DNA of 51,812 nt from Helochares maculicollis (lineage: Eukaryota > Arthropoda > Insecta > Coleoptera > Hydrophilidae). A model generated the notes under the pieces. It did not search any database. It had not been told where the DNA came from and was given only the letters and a program-made list of their open reading frames with translations. Positions 38,544 to 50,618 of this stretch are shown here, in pieces (positions within the stretch are counted from its first letter, which is position 1; each line of letters begins with the position of its first letter). The position numbers and the translations under genes were made by a program. The DNA lies in the NCBI GenBank assembly GCA_033557835.1, contig JAWQRO010000157.1:1-51812 (forward strand), given 5' to 3'.

Positions 38544-40600
38544 TATAATTGAGAATTCAAAATTTGGAATTTTATTAAATGAGGGATTTGGCGAAGGGGA
38601 AACGCAGATAATTACGTGACGTGGGAGTTTTGTCAGTAGAAGGAGGAAGCTAAGTTCCTGTGACAGAAGCCTAGAACTCATTTAATTATTACCTACCGAG
38701 CCAAACAAACAGTTGGGAAAAAGAGGAGAACATTTTGACCCATTTCCAAGATAAATTCTTGTCAGATGAGCATCTGATGTGAGGCAAGTAGCTGTGCCAC
38801 GTTTTATTAATAACGTTCATCTCGAGGGCAAGTGCAAGTATGCGTCACACGTAAGAGTTTAAATGACATCTGCGATGTGGGTTGCGATGGTTGTACACAC
38901 ATTTGTTATTCAATTTACTGGAGAATCTGTGGCAGCAAGATAAGGATTAGTAGCTGAGTATAGAAGTGAAGTACAAGGGAACGAACGCGCTTTGGCTCTG
39001 TCACATTGTCTGCCTGCTTCTGCCTCTCTGACGACGACGGACGGCGACGCTCTCTGATGATATTTACTGTCATCATGTGTCCAACTCTTGAATTGTTATG
39101 ACGGGTACGTGACCCCGGCCGACCTCGCCCACTTCACTCCCCTCTAGCCTTTTAATAATTATGCGATACGAACACCGATTAACAGTTCAAAGACCTTGTT
39201 GTTGGCCAAGGCGTCATATTTGCAATATTGGCAAGAAATCGTCAAAGATTAGAAATTCGTTCTTGGTTATACTTGACAATGAATTCGGATCTAGATACCC
39301 AGATGCGTTGAGTGTATGGTTCTCTTTACCTTTCGATATTTAAAATTATTCGTGTAGTCTGCAGCAAATTTAGCCTTGAAGAAAACAAGTCATTTTTCTA
39401 GGTTTTCTCTATCTGTTTTTTTTAGGAAAGAAAATTGAAATGGAGTTTTACCATAGTTCAAGTTCTATTTTCGATGTAAAGCGCTTCGTGGTACGACAAT
39501 GGAAAAATTAATATAAACGATTATAATAGCATTATCGAAGTCCTTATTATTCAATCAAATATTTATTAATTGATTTTAACGCACGAACTGAGATTTGAGC
39601 ATTACTCATAGTGTGAATTACAATAAAGTGCAGCTTATGAATATTTGATCAGGTCAAGGAAGGAGTATGATCGAAGCGTGCACGTAAATGGGTTCTATTG
39701 GATCCTATAAAGCTGAGCCTAACTAACCGGCTTTACGAGTCTTGAAGTGACATGATACAACCAGTACTAAGTAAAAAACTACCTAATGCTTTTGTTAGTC
39801 AATTGTTTGATTTAGTATTCATTTATTTAATTTAGAAAAACGACACTTTATTAATTTGAATTTAAATCGAATTTAATCATATCCAATTCTCATATAAGAA
39901 GAAAAAAAATCCACCACGGAGTTCAAAAAAATAACAGCTGGAAGTTGTAATTATTATAATAGAGGAAGGTGATATGCAAAAATCGATACATAACGCCATT
40001 GCATAGTGATATACAAGAAAACGTGCTCTTTAGGCTCATATTTTTAGCAACCAATAATTACTTTATTCCTATCGTATTGACTACTCTATTATTATTACTG
40101 CCTAGGTGTTCGGTAAGAACAGTTCATTTGATGTACTTTATAAGCAAACTGATTTCAAATTAGGTTTCGTGCATACTTGCTGCTTCGGAGATCTAAAAAG
40201 GAGCAATCTTTGATTGTGTGTTGTTTCTCCTCTAGTTATACTGCTTGATCTAAAGTGGAATCATCTTCATTCACACGATTACTTTTTAAAACATCCTATC
40301 AACTTTTCTGCCAATTAACAGTAATAGCTTTATTTATCTAGCTAATTTTTATCAGTAGGTAATAATATAATAATAATTTTGCTATTAATTTGAACCTTCA
40401 TGTCTTTGGGTATTTAATGCTTCATAAATATCAAAATTAAATAAAAGCGTCACTTCTGACGATGCTTCTTATTAAAATGAGGCGAAACTGTAAATATTAA
40501 GAGCTAAATAAACACCTATAGCTACTAAATAGCGTTTAATTCATAAAATTAACATCAATCAAATAAAATACGCTATAAAGATACAATAATTATTTATATA

Positions 40601-41130
40601 TATTTATGGAGACCATTCCAAAAGAAAGCTTCGATTTTCATTGATATCCATTCATCGAACCAAATTGTGCAATGTGCAAGAGCGTTGTCATGCTGCAGAA
40701 TGACTTTGCCGTATCTTCGAGCCCATTATGGGTGTTTTTCGATCATTGCGAGACTTAAACTTAAACTGTTTCGCTGAGTTTAAGAAGCTCGTAGTACACT
40801 ACTCGCTTCTGATCCCACTACACACACAGCATTGTCTTGTCCCCAAATGATCCGGTTTTGTACTCGATGTTGACAGTTGTCCTGGGGTTACCCATGATTT
40901 CTTACGTTTGAGATGTTCAAAATATATCCATTTTTCATCGACAGTTTCAACCCGATGCAAAAGCATTTCGCACAAAGCTTTTCGTCTTTCTATCTGTCGT
41001 TCGTCAAGTTTTTGTGGAACCCATTTTCCAACCTTTTGAAATTTCCCCATGGCTCTCAGGCGATCGGAAATAGCTTGCCGAGTGACATTCAACTGCTCCA
41101 CCATCATTTGTTGCGTCTGGGTATCGTCCA
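40601..41130 (-). mobile_element. truncated mariner B4 (about 530 bp)
   Basis: Matches family B from just after the transposase C-terminus (compare 4221 onward) to the middle of the gene, then stops. Neither terminal repeat is present. The catalytic 3' part is also shortened: CATCGA joins almost directly to GCAAGAGCGTTGTCATGC, dropping about 160 bp that B1 still has. No target duplication can be defined. Confidence 0.88.
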
Positions 41131-41137
41131 GACCCAA
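40799..41137 (-). pseudogene. mariner transposase fragment (copy B4)
   Basis: A 112-codon open frame with DDTQTQQMM, the second helix-turn-helix (LNVTRQAISDRLRAMGK), the linker KVGKWVPQKLDERQIERRK, then a small deletion before VDEKWIYFE. The first catalytic aspartate is present. Further on, a frameshift in the region of the TMLCVWW-type motif gives a nonsense tail and a stop. The first DNA-binding helices lie beyond the truncation at 41130. The HDN codons survive out of frame near 40695; the third aspartate is deleted. Confidence 0.88.
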
Positions 41138-44100
41138 CAGCTAAACCGAAGATTTTGGGGCACATTTTTTATAGTGTAGGCATATAATATGCAAGACATC
41201 TTTGAAACAACGTGTCTAGAAGGATGAAAATGGGAATTGAATGAATTTATTGCGCCACTTATCTCAAAAACTAAAGATACGGGAGATATGAAAATTAATC
41301 TTAATGAATCTTCATTCAAAATTTGGAGAACCATATGAGACCGATTTTCAGTAATTGAATTCACGGCTGAGGATGGGTCTCTTCTAGGCATACAGATATA
41401 CAGACATAGTGATATTGATAAAAACCCAATTATGTTTATTCTCGTATAAAGGCTAAGTAATACGTGCTACGCCACGAAAAATTATCGCAGACACCCTAGA
41501 ATCTACCTATAAAAAATGGAGATGAAGATTCTTCTTAAAAATAAATCGTTTCACCGTTTTTTGACAATTTAATTAAAAATAGGGTTAGTGATAATTGCTT
41601 TTTCATCCAAATTGCTGTAATTTATAGACCGTTGGTTATGAAATCAAAACAATTTACATACAGGTATCCCTTCAAAATAATTAGACACACAGTTTTTGGT
41701 GTTACGATAATTTAACTTGGGAGGCATGAAGAGATAGTCTCAAAAAATTTTCGCGAAATGTGTCAACTATTAGTAACAAAAGTAGTAGTAGTAACAAAAT
41801 TAACATTTTGATTGTTTCCAAAACGGTTGTGTCACAAAATAAACTGTTTCCATTTGATTTCAGTACAAGAGGAAAAAAGAGGGAAAAGTTCTTAACAGTT
41901 AAGTCTAATGATGATGTGTTATAATTTTCCATATTTTAAATTTAATCTAAAAACAAGTTTGACTCCTATCTGTTAGTTTCTTTGTGCAATTAAGTTTGCT
42001 TATCAAGATTTTAAAACGATGGAATCTTCTTGAAAATGTAGGTGGAGGACTGGATTTGGTATATTTCGGCTTTAAAATGCGAAAACTGGCGATAAGTTTT
42101 CCGAAAATAGTCTTTTGATAGTGTAGACAATTTAAAGGGAGGCATATTTTCATTTTATCTTCTTGTTATTTGGAAGGTGGTCAAGCAAGTCACTTAAATA
42201 TATAATCAAAATATCAACCCAAAAAAGCTTAGTTGTGCAAAGATATTTTTACTCTTTGAACATCCATTATGTTATGTTTGATATTGAAGAGTAATTATAT
42301 TACGAGAAAAATGGGGAGTACACGCATAATATTATATTTCAATAATGAAGAATATTACAAAATTTTAGTATTATTTCATTATTACATTTCTGTTGGATCT
42401 TTTTTTCTCTTCAATACCATGAATTGTTTTGAGACATAGCAGGACAAGGCAGCCTAATATTGACGATAGCTAGTTACAGTATTTTCTTAGAGAGAAACAA
42501 TTTCATAAAATCAACTTATTTCGCACAAGTAAGCCTGTGTAGTAGAATTGTATAATATAGTAAAAGATACATAGTTGCATTAAAATATAAGTGCCAAGTA
42601 ATAATAAAAATGTCGCTTATTATCAAAAAAGTTTCGAGTTCGTTTTGTTTTTATTTCAAATTTTAACTGTTCCATGAGTCGCAAAAATACTAGTCTACAC
42701 AGCGTTATAATTTCCATGAATGTTTAGCTTTAATATTATTTATTAAAATAACATGCTATGTTTTATTTGCTAAACTCAATGTTTTATGAATAACATGCAA
42801 AGAACAATCCACACATTACTCATTTGCAATTATTTACAATTTCCGTATTCAAATTTTAATCATAAAATTTAATTACGTTTATAATCAACATGCACGTTTG
42901 TTAGTGCCAGACTTGTATGTTGCATATGCCAAATTAGCACTCACGCTGTGAAAGCTGTGCGTAGAAAGACTGAAAACTTTGGAGCGTAGGCGAGAACTTA
43001 TATGAAAATTATAAAATCTTATTACTTCTTAACCAAACCTCATAAACGCCCAAAAAATATGAAGTCGCCTCCGAATCAAATGAATATTACACGAACTAAA
43101 GGTATGGACGCACCTTAAGAATCGTCCAGATCCAATCATCAATAACCGAAGGCAGTTACCAAGAGACGCATGGGAAAGTGTAAGAAAAGGTCATTATTTT
43201 CGAACAGCACGTAAACATAGGAAATCCATATAAATTTCGCACAACAGCTACTCGCCAAAAAGATTTTCCACCGCACAAAGTTTGTAATTCTTCCGTACAG
43301 GGCGTGGAAGTAATAAATCTGCATAAAAAACGGACCTATTTTTTCCTGCTCCTTTCGTTCGTCCGAGTGATTTGTACGTTACGCTGCATTTCACCTCGCG
43401 ATTTTTTTCCTAGCCTATAGAATGTTACACGTACTGAGACAGAAATTGATTACCTGTAATATATTCTGAATTCACTTACTCCCAACGGCTAATGTCGATA
43501 GACCGATAGAGGCTTTTAACAAACAGGAAAGCTTGGCAGATTACCTCATTATTAAATCGAGGAAAAAAAAAAATACCGGAAAAAGTCAAGTTCCCCAAGC
43601 GCCCCATCATTTTTTTTGTTTTATACATTACTCACTTTTCACCTTAATAAATGTTTTGTCGTTTCATCCCAAAACGATCCCTCGATTAATCCCTTGGTTC
43701 ATAAAATGCTTTTATTTAAACTATATATTATACTTGCATGTAAGCCAATCAAATCTTCTCCAAACATGTTTCTAAATACCAACTAGGTTGAGCAATACAA
43801 CCGAAATGTCGAACAAATGGAAACATTAACAAGTGAAAATAAATCGATTGGAAAAGTCAAAGACTGAATTAATTCAGATAATAACAAATGCATTCTTCTT
43901 AAATCTATCGAATGAAAATAAATGGAAAATATCTATAAACGAAAATATTTCTCAATAGAGTTTACCTTTCAATTGAAAATATCTTTCAAGCAAGAAAAAT
44001 ATCCCAAAGAAAATGCTTGAGCCGCGGTAGCAAATAATAAATCTTTCACAACTCAGGCGATCAAAAAGAACAATTTCCTTTCTGTTTAGAATTTTGTGGT

Positions 44101-47100
44101 AGGGAGAATTAAGCTGTATAAATATACGCTTTACACCAGATGCCACTGAAGCATTTTTATGAGCTCAACGAAAATATACAAGAAAGTCTGTTAACAATAT
44201 TATATAAACATTTTTATATAATTCATGGGATGTTGTTTGTAACAAGCGCGATCTAAATGATGCCCCCGCCTAACGAGTACACCGAAAACACCCATTTAGA
44301 ACACACAAAGAAAGCCATAAAAAGAAGTAATTCTGCAGATAGTATGAGAAGCTTTATCATGAATATTGACTTATCCAAGCAATTTCCCAGCGAAAAAAAG
44401 AGTAGCCCAGCAGTAACGAAATTTCCAATTTAGCAAAAACATAAAAGAAATATTTCACAAAAGTGCATCAAGGATACGCCATTAAAGAAAATTTAATACC
44501 GTTTACTTCCATTTTTATAGAAAATAAAACGAAATACAATTTCGACATCCACGTCCGTGTCCCAGTTAAACTTTTCATTTGGTTCTTGTTAAATCGGGCG
44601 TGTAGAAATTTTATGATAACATTTCCGGTGAAATTCATATTACTGTTAGACGTATCATTTCCTTTAGTTTTTCTCTTCGTGCGATTCCAGATCCGTTGTT
44701 TAGTTTTCCGCTTCCCTTTGAAAATTTTAAATCCATCGTGAACTTGAAACGATTCTTTGTTGTATTTACTTTGGGTATTGTTTACTTTGTGAACCTTTTG
44801 GATTTTAATTGAGTGTTATCTTGGATTTGTACGGTATCAGCTCAGTTGTAAGACGGCATGAGCAATTTTCTAACTACTGTACTATAGTAAATCCCATTTA
44901 AAAATGTTTTTGATGTAGCGTCTTGTGTGGCTTGGTTAGCCCGGCCCGGTTATGCAGGACGATATTTGAATTAGTAGTTGCAGTGATCTCAGCTGCTCAT
45001 AAATAATAGGAATATATCATATTAAAATGAGATGTGTGCAGGGAACTGCAAAACCATTGCAATGCCTTTATTAAAAAATATATATTTCCAAAGTCTATTA
45101 ACTCACAAAAAGGCTATTTCGTTTCGTGAATAACGCGTAATAGTCGTCATTAAACAAGCTGGATTAAATCAAATAAAACTCATCAGCAAGGTAAAAACGC
45201 ACATATACTCACACGTTCAATTCACATATGTACAAAAACCAACAAAGGTCAGTTATTCAATACTTGAATGTCATCCTAATTACCAGGGCGCCATTACCTG
45301 TAGATAGGAATTGTCGACATAATAAGGGGTTGCGGAACTCAATATCTGCTCCACTGTCCGACGTCATCCACCTCTATTTGTCACCCCTTATAAATTGTAG
45401 TAGCGCGCCTCCGTGGCAACCTTATTATAGAAAAATTACCCATCATGATACATACTTTTTAAATTGCCAGTGCATGAAATTGATTTTTTTATTCGCGGGT
45501 TTTCTACCTAAACCGTGTTTGGGGAGCAATATTGTATTTTGGATGACTTTCACTTTTGCTTCTTTTGCACAAGGGTCGCATAAAATGATTCCCCTGTACG
45601 ATGCAGGTCGAAGCGCGATCCAACTTGACTCCTCAAATCGTTAAACCGTTGATCTACACCAAAAACCGCCCTAATGTAAACTAAATTTCAAAACACATTG
45701 CAACTGTACGTTTTCTTCTCACATTTGACTGTATAAGATCGCGGAGCTCCTAAGCAAAGCAGTAAATTTTCTGGAGCAACAAAAAATTTGAGCGTTGATG
45801 CGAACCAATTCAATTCGGTTTAAAACTAAGAAATTCAAGAAACAATTTAAAGCAAGCGGAAGGCAATAAATTAAGGATCAGAACACTATTTCTCGAGATA
45901 TTTCTTTCATCCATCCATAAAAATAAAAGCTTTAAAGGATAAGAGCGCTGTAAAACCTTTTATGTTATTAATCGAAGCAAACGCAATGTAATTTCCAATA
46001 AAAGCTTGCATTATTAACATATAGCAGATATTCCGTAGTGAGAGGGAACAAAGCGCGAGGAAACCAGTTTTCTCTTTAATAAATTATATAGAAACGTTAT
46101 TTTAGAATATATCTACCCTATTTCAGGCCCTTAATTAATGAACCAATAAAAGTTTTCTCCTTTCATCGCAAAGTAAAATGGAATGAGAATAAAACAATGG
46201 GCCCGAGGCCTTGTTACAAGTTGAAAAGCGCTGTTAATAAATTTTGTAAAACAGAACTTAGATGTAATTTGTGTTTATAGCTGCATACTTTCTTATATAG
46301 ACCGAATACCTTTGAAAGACGTCTCTTTTCATTGTCGCGGAAGAGTGGGGAAACGGCAAATATGCGGGAAAGAGGTAACAAACAAAAAGCCATCTACCTA
46401 AATCATTATTTCGAAATTAGTCCTCGTCACCTCATAATTCTCCCTTTCTTGATTTGTATGCTAATGGCAACGCGCTGTGCCATGTATTTTCATTTGTGTT
46501 TGCTATTGCATTTTATAAAATCTAGGAGTTTTTGTGCCTTGATTTTTGGGACCCTAAAAATGTTCATGTATTTATCTATCTTAGATTGTAGTGATGAATA
46601 GGCGGCTTCTATTGTTTTAATGCTCTATACAGTTATCTGAGCGAGGGAACGGTTACCCAATATCGGAACAAAAGCCTTTTCGGCTATAGTTTGCACTTAA
46701 TTCCAGTTCCGAAATTTCTGTTTTAATTCTTCGTACGCAGCTCATAGTTTTGTATCATCAAAGTGCGTTGGGGATAGGATTTTTTTGGGAACGTCCTGTA
46801 TTTGGTATTGATCGGGTGTTTTCAACCAGCTCTGCACAGAACTATTCTGTGAGGGCACAATTTAAACTTGGCAAAAGATAGGACACAAAGGGATGCCTTA
46901 CGCGATCCAATCATATTGGTACAGCTCTTGAAAGTGCGTCGTATCTATAAGGAAACGCAATTCTCTCTACAAGTGTGCTTTGTAGAATTGGATTAATGAG
47001 CAAAATGTATGGATGAGGCTTTCTAAAGTAACCTAAGAGATAGAATAGATACTGTATACATGGAAGGATAATACTTGGGGAAAATTTAATTTGCGCCCTA

Positions 47101-49901
47101 CCATTTTGCTCCCGATTATTCAGGCTGAAAAAACCTTTCGTATTTCCCTAATACGTGAAAGTTTTTACTAACAAAGGTGTAGCTATCTTAAATAAAACAT
47201 GAAATCGTTACTTAAACAGAGCAACATGGTTTTTTGTTGTTGTTTTATGACTTTTATACCCATTTAGTTCGTGTTTGCGTAATATGAGTGAATCCTATTA
47301 GCATTTAGCTTCCCAAAACCAGGTCAGCACCCCTCGCTAAAATATACAATCAACACATGCACCTAGTTTGCTGCAATTACAGGAACAAACCAACGAATTT
47401 ATTCAAATTGGAAACCAACTGGTGTACGAACTCAGAGCGGTCAATGGAGAGAGATCGGTATCGTGAACACGGAACTGCTTTTCAAAGCGAATTATTAGTG
47501 TTAAAAAAATAAGTAGTGGCACTTTGTTGATTAAATTACCATATAAAGTGGACCGTAATGATGTATTATTGAACACGAAACCAACAAAACCTAACAGACC
47601 TAACAAGAAGTCACCTCTAATGATCCCTGTTACTGAATCTATCGCAATCATGACCACTAAACTTGTTTACATAAAAATTAGGTACCTCCTACAGCTGCGC
47701 CTGCAATTTTCATGGTCGCGTAGGTTGATTAGGTTTGATTAGTTTTGGCTGTAAACATAGTGATACCAATTTCATTTTTGGGCATGCTTTTAAAGCTGTA
47801 TCTCTGCTTATCGGCTATTCGTTAGGTCATCTATTGTACTGTCTATTAAACGGGAACTTTATTATATAAGCAGAAAGTATTTTCTTTAGATACTTATTGT
47901 AAAACTAATTGAACATGAAGTTTTATAACCGATACGAATGAAATTTTTCAGTCATGTTCATAAACTGGAAGGTTTAACCAAAAATAATTTTCGATAATTA
48001 TCAACTTAGTGGAGAATTGAAGATGCCGACAACTTGTTACCTAATTTTAGACATCGCATTTTTATCGAGTCTTAACTGTTATTTTCTAAGAAAATCTCAC
48101 TTTCCTTATTATGATGTATAAAGTTGTATAGGGTATTTTGAGGTTGATGAATTCAATTAAATTTTCTTATTTACAAAATACAAAACATGAAGACATCGTT
48201 TTACTCTTCTAAACGAAGTGTTTTACTGTATCATTTCAGTTAAACCGGAAAATTCACGGAATATATTTTGATCTACTAAAAAATTAATCTATGAACACAC
48301 ATTTTGTGAACAATATATTCGAATGATTTTCGTACCAGTATTATGTAATCAAAGGCTAACAAGTTTATACAAAATTATAGAAAATTTTGAATTTACTAGC
48401 ATACGAAGAAGTTAACAAATTCTCCTAGAATGATATTCATTGCAGTCAAGAATCAGATGAAAGATTTTTGTCCTCTATATATTATACGAGGAAGAGTAAA
48501 CTGAAGGTATCATGACCATAAAACAATACGATAACTAGATTTTGAGAGACCATTGGAAGTACCTGTTTTTTACATAGGCTGAAGATTTTCAAGAAAAATC
48601 ATAAGAAATTAATAAATACGGAATTTGATCTGGCAATCTCTGTATTATTTTTACAACTTGTGTACAACTTGCATCGGTGGCTGAATATTGCGCCCAAATG
48701 TTAAACATTCTTACAAGAATGCATATTTGGAAAGTCATTTGGTTTATCCAAGTAAATGCCACTGAAAGGAAACGGTATTTAAATTCAGAACTCATACATT
48801 AAAACTTGTTTTGCGAGATAGTCTAAATCACTTTCATAAAACAAATGAATTTTTGTATAATAATCAATTATTTTGCTTCAAGAAGAACTAGAGACCACAG
48901 TAATCATCAACTGAAGAAGCTTCTGCTTCCCTTAATCGGGATTCGTATGCTTCATTTGCACGCTTCTTGCTACGAGACTCATTTAATCCTTAATATTGTT
49001 TTAGTCAGGGTTCTTCGTCGTAAATTAAATCACACAAAATGCAACCAAAGCTAATTCTTTATAGTTGCGTTCACACTTTGTTAATGTTTATGAATTATAG
49101 GTAATCTGAATATCTATTTTTAGGAGGACGTGGAATGAAAAATAAAACCGAAAGTGATACTTTACCGACATATTTTGGTATCTCAGTTTAATTCTTTCAC
49201 CCTGGTGACTGTTTTAATTCTATAAATAAAATTGCCGTATTGTTGGAAATTCGTAATCATTAAGAATCCAGTAAGGTTTGATTATTCTTTGAGTATGAAT
49301 ACGTTAAGGGAGGAACAAGCGAAACAAATTTAACCCGGTGTCGTTTCGTGATTACGATTTGAAATCATCTTTTTAACCTTGATCACTCTTTCTTTCTGCG
49401 AGAATTGACCGATCGAAGAGAGTAATAGCAGTACATGCGACCCTTGGATTTTCAGAACCAACTTTTATTGTGTACGAGCCTTAGTAGTTTACTTGAAAGA
49501 CACAATTTACTCATGGTAGAAAGTTAAAAATATATAAATCTCGCTTATTCGGCGATGGGGCTGCATTAAGGCCAAACAATTTTTCAACATATTTCTCTAA
49601 TTTTCTTGCTTGTATATTGATCCGGCAGGACAACGAACTATTCTTATTTTACCCACTGAGCTAGCCGGGTCGCTTGACAGGATTTTCGATTATTTAAGAC
49701 TCATAAACGTTCGAGAATCGACAATTTGACCTGTTCTAAACTATTTTAGGCTTTTAGAATCTTACATTTCTATATAAGAGAAGTCACTCAGTTGACATAG
49801 CAGCTAATTATACAATGTATATAACAGTATATAAATGTCTATTCAATATTTAAATAAATATATAAATTATTCACGTTGACTCCACTTTGTGTACTTTAAT
49901 T
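41131..49901. other. 8.8 kb of non-coding DNA
   Basis: No protein family is recognised. Two frames stand out only by length: 45228-45644 (plus, 138 codons) and 41104-41391 (minus, 95 codons, abutting mariner B4). Neither has a recognisable motif. A tRNA-head-like fragment lies at 49650-49671. The remainder is AT-rich DNA. Confidence 0.5.
49650..49671 (-). repeat. tRNA-Lys-like head fragment (possible SINE remnant)
   Basis: On the minus strand the sequence reads GACCCGGCTAGCTCAGTGGG followed by TA. This closely matches the 5' end of an insect lysine tRNA, with its acceptor arm and internal A box. The rest of a tRNA does not follow: the anticodon arm is absent, and only a B-box-like GTTCGTTGTCC appears about 15 nt later. 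A decayed tRNA-derived SINE or tRNA fragment fits best. It is not a functional tRNA gene. Confidence 0.35.
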
Positions 49902-50586
49902 CACTACAAAACGTCATATTCGTTTAGTTGTTTACAAGCATTATTGGACGAAGACGATACACAAACACAACAAATGATGGCGGCGCAGTTGAATGTCACT
50001 CAGCCAGCGACGAGGAAGATTCAAAAGGTTCGAAAATGGGTTCCACACAAACTGAACGAACGACAGATGGAAAGGCGAAAAACTGTGTGTGAAATGCTGC
50101 ATTTACGCAACAAAAGAAAGGGTTTTTTGCATCGGGTTGTAACTGGCGATAAAGAAATGAATATATTTGAGAATCCCAAACGTAAGAAATAGTGGTTAAC
50201 GCCAGGACAACCATCAACATCGAGTACAAAACCAGATCGTTTTGGGAGGAAGATAATGCTGTGTGTGTGTGTGGTTGGATTAGAAGGAAATAATGTACTA
50301 CGAGTTTCTCAAACCCGGCGAAATAGTTAATACCGTCCGCTACCGACTACAAATGATCAATTTAAACCACGCATTGATCGACAACGCTCCTGCTCATTCA
50401 GCTAAAGTGAAAGGATTTCTTCAGTTGGTTGGGAAGTCCTACTCCATCCGCCATATTCACCAGACCTGGCGCCTTCTGATTATCACCATTTCTAATCGAT
50501 GGGACACGCACTGGCAGAGCAACACTTCAAGGCTTTCGAGGATGTACAAAAATGACTCGATGAATGGATATCAATTAAACTTGCGG
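49902..50586 (+). mobile_element. multiply deleted mariner B5 (about 685 bp)
   Basis: The left terminal repeat and first ~100 bp are gone. Similarity begins at CACTACAAAACG in the 5' untranslated region. The right end keeps only TTAAACTTGCG (50575-50585) before running into an AT array. At least four internal deletions reduce it to about half of family length. Confidence 0.9.
49935..50575 (+). pseudogene. mariner transposase fragment (copy B5)
   Basis: The 5' untranslated region is joined at a TTAC shared by both sides (49932-49935) to codons for QALLDEDDTQTQQMM, deleting the start and the whole first DNA-binding domain. Readable in order are the shortened second helix region, VRKWVPHKLNERQMERRK, VVTGDK (first aspartate kept), a frameshift, YYEFLKPGE and a shortened INLNHALID fused to NAPAHS. 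The third motif follows in other frames. The C-terminal end is deleted. Confidence 0.9.
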
Positions 50587-50612
50587 ATATATATATATAT
50601 ATATATATATAT
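50587..50612. repeat. (AT)13 microsatellite between two mariners
   Basis: 26 bp of AT dinucleotides, directly after the broken end of B5 and six bases before the start of C1. TA is the mariner target, so the array may derive from target duplications or have attracted insertion. Confidence 0.95.
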
Positions 50613-50618
50613 TAATTA

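Larger units (their letters stand above)
36401..40600. other. 4.2 kb of non-coding DNA with a candidate regulatory block
   Basis: No gene is recognised. The part at 38240-39160 is richer in G and C and in varied sequence than its surroundings. It contains the third candidate recursive splice site and a perfect cAMP-response-type palindrome. The rest is AT-rich with only short chance frames. Confidence 0.5.
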
